Shown: positions 1-6,910, numbered from the stretch's first letter. The stretch is DNA of 64,000 nt from UBA993 sp964436815 (GCA_964436815.1 CAYTER010000002.1:1-64000), one strand, 5' to 3'. Program-made: numbers and translations. Notes: generated by a model not told the origin, from the letters alone.

Positions 1-692
1 CCCTGTAAAACTTCAACCGGGGCCAGATTACCTTCAACCAGGCCGCGAGCTAAAGCTTCATATGCTTCAGGCTGGGGCATCGCCTCCGGCACTGCTCCCA
101 GCAGAGCCAGCGTGTCCGCACTTAAACCAGCCGCCCGGATCTTCATTCCCTTTAAATCTTCAAGACTGGCAACAGGTTTGGTTGTAAAAAGATCGCCTGG
201 GCCGGTCGCCAGGACATACATTAACTGTGTATCCTGAACCTCGTCCGGCTGTAAGGCCTTGATGCCTTCCCAGGCTACCTTACTGGCAGCATAGGAACTT
301 TCATAGATGATTCCCGGGAGCTCAAATGCTTCAAGGACAGGGAAACGTCCCCTGGTGTAGAAGAATGCCGAAAGTCCAAAATCAGCAATACCGGAGATAA
401 CACCCTCATAAATATCAGGAGCTTTAATCAGAGTCTCACCGGGATAACTGGTTATTTTAATCCTTCCGGCACTGGCCTCATCAAGCGCAGTAATCCACCC
501 CTGGATCAGTTCTGTTTCGGCTGGATGGCCGGCCGGGAAAAAATGGGCCAGTGTAAATTCGTAAACCTGTTCTGGATCTGTGCCATTTGTTTCAACCTGC
601 TCAGCATCTAGAGCGCCTTCCTGGCTTGATGGACCGCAGCCAACCGCTAACAACATCAGGACAATTAACCCGAACAACAAAATTTTCTTCAT
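1..692 (-). CDS. TRAP-type (DctP family) solute-binding lipoprotein, C-terminal part missing
   Basis: The reading frame is open from an ATG at 692 to the window edge, giving about 230 residues of a DctP-like periplasmic binding protein; the 3' end lies outside. The N-terminus is a lipoprotein signal with lipobox LAVGC followed by an acidic linker, so the protein should be tethered to the outer face of the membrane. Family-like stretches follow: LAHFFPAGHPAETE, a Y-P-G-E-T-L strand and LEDLKGMKIRAAG. DctP proteins capture organic acids or related anions for a DctQM permease; those genes would be downstream, outside the window. GAGGAGG lies 6 bases before the ATG at 692 and only 3 before an ATG at 695, so 692 is preferred. 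The substrate cannot be told. Confidence 0.85.
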   Translation of the reverse strand, partial: MKKILLFGLIVLMLLAVGCGPSSQEGALDAEQVETNGTDPEQVYEFTLAHFFPAGHPAETELIQGWITALDEASAGRIKITSYPGETLIKAPDIYEGVISGIADFGLSAFFYTRGRFPVLEAFELPGIIYESSYAASKVAWEGIKALQPDEVQDTQLMYVLATGPGDLFTTKPVASLEDLKGMKIRAAGLSADTLALLGAVPEAMPQPEAYEALARGLVEGNLAPVEVLQ

Positions 693-730
693 CATAATCC
701 TCCTCAGTTATTTGCTACGATAAGCGGTCA

Positions 731-796
731 GGGCAAAAAGAAATACTCCGGCGGGAGTATAGGTAAACAAAAGCATGCCGGCCCTGTGGCCGGCAT
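731..796 (-). terminator. Tandem intrinsic terminators of the sulfur operon
   Basis: On the minus strand, transcription leaving the DsrE-like gene meets a 9-bp perfect hairpin (ATGCCGGCC, CTGT-size loop, GGCCGGCAT; 775-796) followed by GCTTTTGTTT, then a second 7-bp hairpin (ATACTCC/GGAGTAT; 743-760) followed by TTTCTTTTTG. The two together separate the operon from the binding-protein gene. Confidence 0.75.
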
Positions 797-887
797 AAAT
801 ATCATGTAAACCCTGCCGTCCTACCATGCTACGCTTGCTACCATTCGCCACTTAAGGCTTAATTCCTTCTGGACGGCAAAATTTTAT

Positions 888-1262
888 TTAAAAAGTCAGG
901 ACGGCATCCGCTTCAAGGGCTAAATCATTTAAGGTGGCCGCTCCGGCAATCACTGCTTCTTCGATTAGATCTTCAGCTTTGATCGCGCCGCCGAAAAGCT
1001 GCATGCTTTGCTGGCAGGCCATAATCTGAACTCCCTGGGCTGCAGTCTGTTTCAGTACTTCCAACAGATTCGGGAATTCCCCGATCTTCACCTTTTCCGC
1101 TTCACCTTTGACCAGGTTTTTCATACCCAAACCGAGGAAGTAAACGGTTGCCTCCAGCCCCATTGCCCTGGCGGTCTGGGCCAGGATAAGAGGTGAATAC
1201 AGCCTTTCCGGGGTATCGGTACCACTGGTCTGCACATATAAGATCTTTTTGCTTTCTGCCAT
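888..1262 (-). CDS. DsrE/DsrF-like small sulfur-relay protein
   Basis: A 124-residue DsrE-family protein. It starts with a Rossmann-like strand (ILYVQTSGTDTPERL), has a conserved-looking central GLGMKNL segment and a single cysteine in IMACQQSMQ at the position where this family carries its persulfide cysteine. DsrE-type proteins accept or pass sulfane sulfur, often from TusA. It is the last gene of the IscS-like/IscU/TusA-like operon, one base after the TusA stop, which supports a sulfur-transfer role. I place the start at the ATG at 1262: GGAGG is 9 bases before it, while the ATG at 1271 directly abuts the GGAGG. The specific reaction is unknown. Confidence 0.75.
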   Translation of the reverse strand: MAESKKILYVQTSGTDTPERLYSPLILAQTARAMGLEATVYFLGLGMKNLVKGEAEKVKIGEFPNLLEVLKQTAAQGVQIMACQQSMQLFGGAIKAEDLIEEAVIAGAATLNDLALEADAVLTF

Positions 1263-1263
1263 C

Positions 1264-1620
1264 TTACTCATCCTCCTTGCTGTCTTTTTGAATCAGAAAT
1301 CGAATTTCTTCGCCGTTTTTGATCATGCTCACCAGACGGTGACCGGTTCGTTTTGCCCAGCGCGGGATATCCTCTGCTGAAGCCGGATCATCGGCAATCA
1401 GTTCCATTAAATTGCCTTTGTCAAGCAGGTCGATCTCCTCTTTTGCCCTCATGACCGGCACGGGGCAGTAAAGACCGACACAGTCAACCTGGTGAATTTT
1501 CAAATTGCCATCAATTTTACAGCTGTAGCGACCGTCTTCCGGATCGGGACAAATCGGTTCATCACAAAACGGACACTTACATGAGCTGCTACTCTGCACT
1601 TTTAATTGTTCATTACTCAT
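1264..1620 (-). CDS. TusA/SirA-family sulfur carrier with N-terminal Cys-rich domain
   Basis: A 118-residue protein in two parts. Residues about 13-40 hold a metal-binding-like knuckle (CKCPFCDEPIC followed by a further Cys); residues about 42-112 match TusA, with the sulfur-carrying motif CVGLYCPVPVMRAKEEI and a C-terminal G-H-x-L strand. TusA carries a persulfide on the first Cys of CPxP and passes it to partner proteins. TusA alone is about 80 residues, so the N-terminal part is an extension, possibly a zinc ribbon. GGGAGG lies 7 bases before the ATG. Third gene of the sulfur operon; its stop is one base from the DsrE-like start. Confidence 0.8.
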   Translation of the reverse strand: MSNEQLKVQSSSSCKCPFCDEPICPDPEDGRYSCKIDGNLKIHQVDCVGLYCPVPVMRAKEEIDLLDKGNLMELIADDPASAEDIPRWAKRTGHRLVSMIKNGEEIRFLIQKDSKEDE

Positions 1621-1662
1621 TGGACAGCCTCCCCTAGATTTATTGTTAAAGGCCGGGTAATG

Positions 1663-2058
1663 TCAGGATGCGCTTTCAACCTTTAATCCGTGTTTTTCCA
1701 TGTAATCTTCTATCGCCTTGTGCAGGGCATCCGCACCAAGGTTCGAACAGTGCATCTTGTTGCCCGGCAGGCCTCCCAACTCTTCGGCTACCTGTTTGTT
1801 AGTGATCTTCAGAGCCTCATCCAAAGTTTTCCCCTTGGCCATTTCGGAAACCATGCTTGAGACGGCAATCGCCGCTCCGCAACCGAAAGTCAGATATTTA
1901 ACATCTTCGATCCGGTTATCTTTAACCTTAATGGTAAATTTCATCATATCCCCGCAAACCGGGTTACCAACTTCTCCCATACCATCCGGCTCACTGATCT
2001 CACCGATATTTCGCGGGTTTGAAAAATGATCCATAACTTTTTCACTGTATTCAGGCAT
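1663..2058 (-). CDS. iscU: IscU/NifU-type Fe-S cluster scaffold protein
   Basis: A 131-residue scaffold protein. It opens with YSEKVMDHFSNPRNIGE, typical of IscU, and keeps all three cluster-ligand cysteines: GNPVCGD (with the adjacent Asp), FGCGAAIA and MHCSNLG. IscU receives sulfur from its cysteine desulfurase partner and iron to build [2Fe-2S] or [4Fe-4S] clusters for transfer to apoproteins. It overlaps the end of the IscS-like gene by 8 bases, and GGAGG is 9 bases before the ATG, so the two are translationally coupled. The E. coli-type LPPVK loop is replaced by a GLPGNKMHC arrangement, as in the short Firmicute and archaeal scaffolds. Confidence 0.93.
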   Translation of the reverse strand: MPEYSEKVMDHFSNPRNIGEISEPDGMGEVGNPVCGDMMKFTIKVKDNRIEDVKYLTFGCGAAIAVSSMVSEMAKGKTLDEALKITNKQVAEELGGLPGNKMHCSNLGADALHKAIEDYMEKHGLKVESAS

Positions 2059-3238
2059 TGTTTTGAACCTCCTTCAGATACTGATGATACAGCGGCGACA
2101 TCTTGCGCAGCAGTTCTGCCACGGCCGCCAGATTTTCCGTGATATAAACGATCTCAGCTGCAGAGTTCCCAGTCCCCAGGGTAAAGAGCAATGAGCCCTG
2201 GGCCAGTTCTGGCGGTAACCCGATCGCCGAGAGGACATGCGATGATTTAAGGGCCTGCGAAGTACAGGATGAACCGCTCGAAACATAGATCCCGGCCATA
2301 TTCAGCCGCATCAGCAGCGCTTCGCCTTCTACGAACTCAACTGAAATATTCAGATTTCGGGGTAGCCTGAGATCAGGATGCCCGTTCAGATGAAGATGCG
2401 GTATTGATTTAAAAAGACTCTCCTTAAGTTCATCCCTTAGAGCTGCCACCTTTTGCGATCTTACAGCCATTGATTCAAAAGCAATCTTTGCCGCCGCTCC
2501 AAGGCCGACCAGGGCTGGGACATTTTCAGTGCCGGCCCGCAGGCCTCTTTCCTGAATACCGCCCTCGATCAGTGGCCTGATCCTTGCTTTTTTTGATATA
2601 TAGAGGGCAGCAGATCCTTTCGGGCCATAAAATTGATCACCGGCCAGCGAAAGCAGGGATACCCCTGATTTCTGCACATCCAGCTCAATCCACCCGGCTG
2701 CTGCGGCAGCGTCGGTATGAAAAGGAACCCCTTTCTGCTCAGCCACAGCTGCTAATGCTTCCAAAGGCTGGATGGTGCCGATTTCCGGGTTGGCTGTCTG
2801 AATGGAGATTAAAATTGTCTGATCGGTAATGGCCTCTTCCAGTTGGGCCGGATCTACCAGGCCGAAGCTGTTCACCGGCAGGAGGGTTACCTGATAACCT
2901 TCCTTCTCCAAAGTCTTGAGCTGGTTAAGAATCGAAAAATGCTCAATTGCTGAAGCAATAATATGGTTACCTTTACCGCGATTGGCCGCTGCCAGGCCTT
3001 TAACCGCCAGATTGTTGGCTTCTGAAGCCGAAGCGGTAAAAATTATCTCACGCGGCTCGGCGTTAATTAACCTGCCGACCATTTCTCTCGACTCTTCGAG
3101 GGCTTTGCGCGGTTTTACCCCCAGCTCATGGCCACTGGAGGGGTTGCCAAAATGTTCGGTAAAATAAGGCACCATCGCTTCTAAAACTGCTGGATCAACT
3201 GCTGCCGCTGCAGCATTGTCAAGATTGATCGCTTTCAT
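2051..3238 (-). CDS. iscS: NifS/IscS-like aminotransferase class V protein lacking the PLP lysine
   Basis: A 395-residue homologue of group I cysteine desulfurases. Recognisable parts are NLDNAAAAAVDPAV, the FGNPSSGHELG segment, IEHFSIL with the PLP-stacking His, HTDAA with the PLP-binding Asp, ERGLRAGTENVPA and the mobile catalytic cysteine loop SSGSSCTSQAL. The Schiff-base site is altered: the usual S-G-H-K-x-Y-G-P-K-G reads A-G-D-Q-F-Y-G-P-K-G, so His-Lys has become Asp201-Gln202, and the Gln normally three residues after the PLP Asp is Ala. Canonical desulfurase activity is therefore doubtful; it may hold sulfur on its Cys, act as an IscU platform, or use another chemistry. First gene of the operon, with AAGGTG before the ATG. 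Confidence 0.85.
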   Translation of the reverse strand: MKAINLDNAAAAAVDPAVLEAMVPYFTEHFGNPSSGHELGVKPRKALEESREMVGRLINAEPREIIFTASASEANNLAVKGLAAANRGKGNHIIASAIEHFSILNQLKTLEKEGYQVTLLPVNSFGLVDPAQLEEAITDQTILISIQTANPEIGTIQPLEALAAVAEQKGVPFHTDAAAAAGWIELDVQKSGVSLLSLAGDQFYGPKGSAALYISKKARIRPLIEGGIQERGLRAGTENVPALVGLGAAAKIAFESMAVRSQKVAALRDELKESLFKSIPHLHLNGHPDLRLPRNLNISVEFVEGEALLMRLNMAGIYVSSGSSCTSQALKSSHVLSAIGLPPELAQGSLLFTLGTGNSAAEIVYITENLAAVAELLRKMSPLYHQYLKEVQNNA

Positions 3239-3274
3239 CTGTTCACCTTCTTAAAAAACTTTAATTCGACGCCG

Positions 3275-3303
3275 TTGACAAACCCGGGAACGAAACATAT
3301 AAT
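3275..3303 (+). promoter_or_regulatory. Consensus sigma-A-type promoter of rubrerythrin-rubredoxin
   Basis: Plus strand TTGACA (3275-3280), a 17-base spacer and TATAAT (3298-3303). Expected transcription start near 3310, giving a leader of about 120 bases before rubrerythrin. Together with the opposing promoter it forms one dyad centred between 3308 and 3309. Confidence 0.8.
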
Positions 3304-3322
3304 TCCTATAAGAATTATAGGA
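3298..3322. promoter_or_regulatory. Palindromic operator candidate between opposing promoters
   Basis: Two overlapping inverted repeats lie over both transcription starts: TATAATTC-N6-GAATTATA (3298-3319) and TCCTATAA-GAA-TTATAGGA (3304-3322). The first includes both -10 boxes; the second is independent of them and is a plausible repressor site. An Rrf2-type (IscR/CymR-like) regulator would suit the neighbouring genes, but no regulator gene is present here and the identification is a guess. Confidence 0.45.
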
Positions 3323-3342
3323 TATAGCTTTACCCTTGTCAA
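3314..3342 (-). promoter_or_regulatory. Consensus sigma-A-type promoter of the IscS-like operon
   Basis: Minus strand TTGACA (3337-3342), a 17-base spacer and TATAAT (3314-3319), both perfect consensus hexamers. Expected start of transcription is near 3307, about 70 bases before the IscS-like ATG. It faces, and overlaps the start region of, the plus-strand promoter at 3275-3303. Confidence 0.8.
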
Positions 3343-3428
3343 CTGTGATCGCAAGCTTCTATGGAGGAAATTAATCAAAAACGTGGAAAGTAAGAATGAT
3401 CATTAATATTGTTAAAGGAGAGATGCAC

Positions 3429-3926
3429 ATGAAAACAATTGAAAATCTGATGGCAGCATTTGCCGGTGAATCACAGGCCAATCGCAAGTATCTGGCTTTT
3501 GGCCGCAAAGCTGAAAAAGACGGTTATAAAAATGTCGGCAGGATATTTCAGGCTATCGCTGAAGCAGAAACGATTCACGCCCTAAAACATTTCGAAATCG
3601 CCGGTAAAATAAACGACACCCTGGCAAACCTGCAGGCAGCGGCAGAAGGAGAACATTATGAGTTCTCGGAAATGTACCCTGCGTTTATTGCTACCGCCGA
3701 AAAAGAAGAACACAAGGACGCATTAAAAACTTTTGAATATGCCAATGCCGCAGAAAAAGTTCATGGTGGAATTTTCAACGATCTGAAAAACAAGGTGGCC
3801 AAGGGAGAAGATGCTGAGGATAAAACAGTTTATCTCTGCCCGGTCTGCGGTTGGGTAGGTTTTGATCCGGTGCCGGATAACTGCCCGATTTGCAAAGCAG
3901 CTAAGAAATCTTTTAAACAATTTTAA
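3429..3926 (+). CDS. rbr: Rubrerythrin (peroxidase)
   Basis: A 165-residue rubrerythrin that reduces hydrogen peroxide to water with electrons from rubredoxin. The N-terminal four-helix ferritin-like domain carries the diiron ligands ([34 protein letters not shown] and a later AEKVHG), and the C-terminal rubredoxin-like domain has two CxxC pairs (YLCPVCG, DNCPICK) for a mononuclear Fe(Cys)4. AAAGGAG lies 8 bases before the ATG at 3429; upstream in-frame starts lack a proper site. Rubredoxin follows 14 bases later, so donor and enzyme are co-transcribed. Cytoplasmic oxygen and peroxide defence of an anaerobe. Confidence 0.97.
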   Translation: MKTIENLMAAFAGESQANRKYLAFGRKAEKDGYKNVGRIFQAIAEAETIHALKHFEIAGKINDTLANLQAAAEGEHYEFSEMYPAFIATAEKEEHKDALKTFEYANAAEKVHGGIFNDLKNKVAKGEDAEDKTVYLCPVCGWVGFDPVPDNCPICKAAKKSFKQF

Positions 3927-3940
3927 GGAGGCCGCCGAAT

Positions 3941-4111
3941 ATGCAAAGTTACATGTGTGAATTGTGTGATTACACTTATGAACCGAACGTTGGGGATCCC
4001 GATCATGGGGTTGCACCGGGAACAGCTTTTGAAGATTTGCCGGATGACTGGGTTTGTCCGGTCTGCGGGGCTGACAAAGACGAATTTCAGGCTGTGCCGG
4101 AAACTGCCTGA
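3941..4111 (+). CDS. Rubredoxin
   Basis: A 56-residue rubredoxin with the two iron-binding knuckles [10 protein letters not shown] and [11 protein letters not shown], plus the [19 protein letters not shown] core that is diagnostic of the family. It is a one-electron carrier and probably the direct reductant of the adjacent rubrerythrin and of the flavodiiron protein at 42590-43789. AAGGAGG overlaps the region just after the rubrerythrin stop and lies 8-10 bases before the ATG. The gene ends at an intrinsic terminator. Confidence 0.97.
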   Translation: MQSYMCELCDYTYEPNVGDPDHGVAPGTAFEDLPDDWVCPVCGADKDEFQAVPETA

Positions 4112-4136
4112 TTTTATAAATACCGGTCAAACAAGC

Positions 4137-4170
4137 GGGGGAGGAATAACTAATCCTCCCCCTTTTGTTT
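4137..4170 (+). terminator. Rho-independent terminator after rubredoxin
   Basis: A 9-bp hairpin GGGGGAGGA / TCCTCCCCC with an 8-base loop (4137-4162) followed by TTTTGTTT. It also touches the stop codon of the opposing selenoprotein gene at 4169 and may limit read-through from that side. Confidence 0.9.
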
Positions 4171-4441
4171 ATAGTTCAATAACATTAAAACTGCCAAAAA
4201 TCCAAAGTCCAACCCAGTTAATTTCATAACCTTTTTCAATCATGTCTTTGCGGATAAAAAAGGGGATCCCCTCAATCTCTTCCCGTACAAAATTTTCTTC
4301 CTTTACCGGAACTCCTGCATGCACGGCAGGAGTATACACCATTCCACCTCACCCGCCCCTTGAGGCCATATAAAGGGTGTAGGTTGATCCTCCCTTTTTC
4401 ATCTTTTCAAGCGCTGACGGGGTAATCCTGATCTTTGCCAT
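4169..4441 (-). CDS. HesB/IscA-like selenoprotein, Sec at codon 31 (TGA)
   Basis: A 90-residue protein appears if the in-frame TGA at 4349-4351 is read as selenocysteine; otherwise the frame stops after 30 residues. The context is S-R-G-G-U-G-G-M-V-Y, matching the first cysteine motif of A-type carriers (G-G-C-S/A-G-x-x-Y) with Sec in place of Cys. The start (M-A-K-I-R-I-T-P-S-A-L-E-K) and the later I-P-F-F-I-R-K-D and W-V-G-L-W-I-F strands also fit a HesB-like fold. The C-terminal Cys pair of IscA is absent and the protein has no cysteine at all. Both halves are open in one frame, GGGAG sits 9 bases before the ATG, and a strong hairpin follows the TGA at SECIS distance. HesB-like selenoproteins are known from bacteria; their function is unclear. 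A Fur-like site overlaps the promoter. Confidence 0.82.
4311..4333 (-). promoter_or_regulatory. Bacterial SECIS hairpin of the HesB-like gene
   Basis: In the mRNA, 15 bases after the UGA, ACUCCUGC pairs perfectly with GCAGGAGU around the 7-base loop CGUGCAU. The apical loop begins about 23 bases after the UGA and has a G in its second position, as bacterial SECIS elements recognised by SelB usually do. Confidence 0.7.
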
Positions 4442-4463
4442 AGACGTGAACTCCCTTAATGTT

Positions 4464-4486
4464 AATAATGATTCTCATTATACCAT
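4464..4486 (-). promoter_or_regulatory. Extended -10 promoter overlapped by a Fur-box-like site
   Basis: On the minus strand TGGTATAAT (4477-4485) is an extended -10 element about 35 bases before the HesB-like ATG; no good -35 is visible. The 19-mer AATAATGATTCTCATTATA (4464-4482) matches the classical Fur consensus at 15 of 19 positions and is a dyad (TAATGA-TTC-TCATTA). A Fur-family repressor bound here would block the promoter. Confidence 0.6.
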
Positions 4487-5526
4487 TAAAGAGCTGAATA
4501 TGCCCCGGTATAAATGCTCCCGCTGTTAACGGTCAGCTGCTCAAGTTCATAAAGCAGAAGCTGACTTTCCTGAGCAGTCACAACCGGAAAGTTGTAGTGT
4601 TCATTGATATGCTTAAATACTTTTTTACCGTGAACTGCTCTATCAATAAATTCCCGGTGGTCAGATAAGCGTTTTCTGTTTATTTGCCCCAGTCGGGTAG
4701 ATTCCTGCCTGATCCTGGTATCGATCAGATCACGAAAATGGCCGTCACGTTCAAACCCGACGCTATTGCGGGCAGCTGCCGCCGCTGCTAAAATGGTCGT
4801 GCCCGTGCCGAGAAAGGGATCGAGAACCGTATCGCCATAGACCGAGTACATATTAATCAGGCGAAAAGGAACCGCCAGCGGATATGCAGCGCTGCGAGCG
4901 CGGTCTTTAATACCATCTCCTGCCTGTCTGGTACCGCTGATCTCCCATAAATCAGAGAACCAACTGTTCCGCTCTTCCCAGAAAAGGGCGCTTCGGCGGC
5001 GGTTCAAAACCTGTTCTTTACTATTGAAGCTGCGTTTCGGCCCTTTACGGAAGATCAGAATATATTCGTGCTCAAGGGTAACATAAGCCCCCGCCGGCAG
5101 CATTCCCGACCCCATAAATTTTGTGGGTGCTGTGGTTGATTTACGCCAGATTATTGAGGGCAGCCGGTTAAAACCAAGTTTGCACAGGCTCGATGTGATG
5201 CGAGCCTGGTTGGGATAAAGTTTAAAATTCCCATCGACGCTGCGCAGGGCATCGCCAATGTTTATGCAGAGGTGCGAACCATTTTTCGTCACCCTGTCAA
5301 GCTCCAACCAGATCTGATCCAGCTGCAGATGCATTTTTTCCCAGGCCGCATCGCTTTCGCCGGATTCTAAAAAGTTTCGAATCTGCGGGTCAGCCCTGCT
5401 GAACATCTCGTCCCACAATTTTATCATCGGGTAAGGTGGTGAAGTAACCACAAGGTCAATGCTTGAATTATCCAGGCCATTCATGCGGGAAGCATCAGAA
5501 TAGAAAATCCGGTGATTAGTCTGCAA
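4486..5526 (-). CDS. Orphan beta-class DNA methyltransferase (N4-cytosine or N6-adenine)
   Basis: A 346-residue S-adenosylmethionine-dependent amino-methyltransferase. The catalytic motif IV, VTSPPY, is near the N-terminus (about residue 30) and the cofactor motif, DPFLGTGTT, is near residue 230. This permuted order is that of beta-class enzymes, and TSPPY is most often seen in m4C enzymes. The segment between them holds the DNA-contacting region. No restriction endonuclease or specificity gene is adjacent, so it is likely a solitary methylase or the remnant of a restriction system. TTG start with GGAG 7 bases upstream. The stop codon lies against the promoter of the HesB-like gene. Confidence 0.88.
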   Translation of the reverse strand: MQTNHRIFYSDASRMNGLDNSSIDLVVTSPPYPMIKLWDEMFSRADPQIRNFLESGESDAAWEKMHLQLDQIWLELDRVTKNGSHLCINIGDALRSVDGNFKLYPNQARITSSLCKLGFNRLPSIIWRKSTTAPTKFMGSGMLPAGAYVTLEHEYILIFRKGPKRSFNSKEQVLNRRRSALFWEERNSWFSDLWEISGTRQAGDGIKDRARSAAYPLAVPFRLINMYSVYGDTVLDPFLGTGTTILAAAAAARNSVGFERDGHFRDLIDTRIRQESTRLGQINRKRLSDHREFIDRAVHGKKVFKHINEHYNFPVVTAQESQLLLYELEQLTVNSGSIYTGAYSAL

Positions 5527-5559
5527 GGTGAAGCTCCTATCTTTCTTTCAACCGTGCCA

Positions 5560-6690
5560 TCAGTCGATAAACTTTTCCGCTTTTAGAATTCCGGTGAAAG
5601 CCAAGCGGGCGTCATCAAGAGCTTTCAGACGCCAGCGCTCTTCCCCGGGATAGAAAAGTTCTCTGAAATCATGCCTGGCTTTTTCAGCTGTTCTCGTTGA
5701 TAATGCGCCGTTATGAAAGACCCTGTTTTCCTTGACCATAGCCTTCAAGCTTTTTATAACTGCGCCAAACGAGCTGCCTAGGGTGCCAAATTCAAAGCTG
5801 GTGCCATAAAAATATTTCCCGGGGAATTTTGATTCTGCCACCTGGTAAAAATAATCGATCATATCGCCCTGCATCTTGTAAAACTCATCAGGGTCGGTCT
5901 TAGCCACCAGTGGGTACCCGAATAATTCCTGCAGGTCGGCAGAAGCCCTGCTTTCATGAATCGAATTAACCAGAGTCATCTGGTAACGAGGCCCGTAGCC
6001 GCTGTGCATGTCAATCAGCATCAGGCGTTCGCTAATCGCCGCTGCCTCCAGGAAAAGATCACTCAGTACTTTGGTTGATTGTTCAAAACCACTGCCGCCA
6101 TAATACAAACCCTTTGGATAACGATATTGACCGAACAGGACCGCTTCTCTGAAGTTGGCTGGCCCCATGCACAAGATCAGGTTCAGAAGACGCACATAAA
6201 AGAAGGGGTTTGCCGCAGAACGAAGCGGTTTAACAGGATTAAGGAAACTATTAGCCCGGTCGTACGCCGGGTTAGCGGAGCTGTTCGATTTGTCTTGATC
6301 AAAAACAAAGTTACGGTTCAAATCTATATTATTTTCGTTTACTCTCCGGTGATGTTTCATCCCCCAGGGGTTGATGGCATGGACTAGATACAGGCCTGTA
6401 TCATCAGGATTAAGGCGGTGAAGATACTCCCTGACAAAAAGCTTTATGACTGCCGCCCCCACATAACCTTCAATCCCGTGCAGCCCCGTGGAAATAAACA
6501 ACAGGCGCTTCCTTTTATCCAATGGCAGCGCCCTGATCAGGTCAATGGTCAGATCCTCTTCCCCGGTTTTAACCGGATATTGACTTAATTCAGCCCCGGG
6601 CCAATAGCGAGAAATCTCTGGTAATAAAGCCCTGAAATCAGCCCTGTGTTCCTCATAGGTTTCAGCATAATAATCCAGGTGGTTGTTCAA
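5560..6690 (-). CDS. DUF2817 family (M14-like) putative metallo-carboxypeptidase
   Basis: A 376-residue protein of the DUF2817 group, related to zinc carboxypeptidases. Visible metal-site motifs are GLHGIEGYVG (His and Glu, as in H-x-x-E), NNIDLNRNF and a later DMHSGYG carrying a third His. No signal peptide is visible, so it should be cytoplasmic. Substrate unknown; the family is thought to cleave peptides or amides. TTG start with a weak ribosome site. It is transcribed ahead of the methyltransferase with a 33-base gap, so the two may form an operon from the promoter at 6748-6776. Confidence 0.75.
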   Translation of the reverse strand: MNNHLDYYAETYEEHRADFRALLPEISRYWPGAELSQYPVKTGEEDLTIDLIRALPLDKRKRLLFISTGLHGIEGYVGAAVIKLFVREYLHRLNPDDTGLYLVHAINPWGMKHHRRVNENNIDLNRNFVFDQDKSNSSANPAYDRANSFLNPVKPLRSAANPFFYVRLLNLILCMGPANFREAVLFGQYRYPKGLYYGGSGFEQSTKVLSDLFLEAAAISERLMLIDMHSGYGPRYQMTLVNSIHESRASADLQELFGYPLVAKTDPDEFYKMQGDMIDYFYQVAESKFPGKYFYGTSFEFGTLGSSFGAVIKSLKAMVKENRVFHNGALSTRTAEKARHDFRELFYPGEERWRLKALDDARLAFTGILKAEKFID

Positions 6691-6747
6691 TACCCGATCA
6701 CTTCGCTTTTTTGTTTTTCAATGCGGTTAATTTAGCGGCTCATCGTG

Positions 6748-6776
6748 ATTATATAACACCTCACTAAACCGGACAA
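6748..6776 (-). promoter_or_regulatory. Promoter for the DUF2817-methyltransferase pair
   Basis: Minus strand TTGTCC (6771-6776), 17-base spacer, TATAAT (6748-6753); the -10 is perfect and the -35 matches 4 of 6. It sits about 60 bases before the TTG start at 6690. Confidence 0.55.
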
Positions 6777-6910
6777 TAGACAGCCGGCACCTGCGTAACT
6801 TTCAGGCGCGGTATTCTGTTTTATTAAGGGCAGGATTGCCTCTTAAGGTGTAGAAGATTAACCTCTGATTTAAAAATCAGCATTATACAGATCAGAAATG
6901 AGTGTTTTCG

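Noticed and set aside
3395..3404. Palindrome AATGATCATT in the rubrerythrin leader
   Set aside because: Too short for a Fur or PerR box and only self-complementary by chance in A/T-rich DNA.
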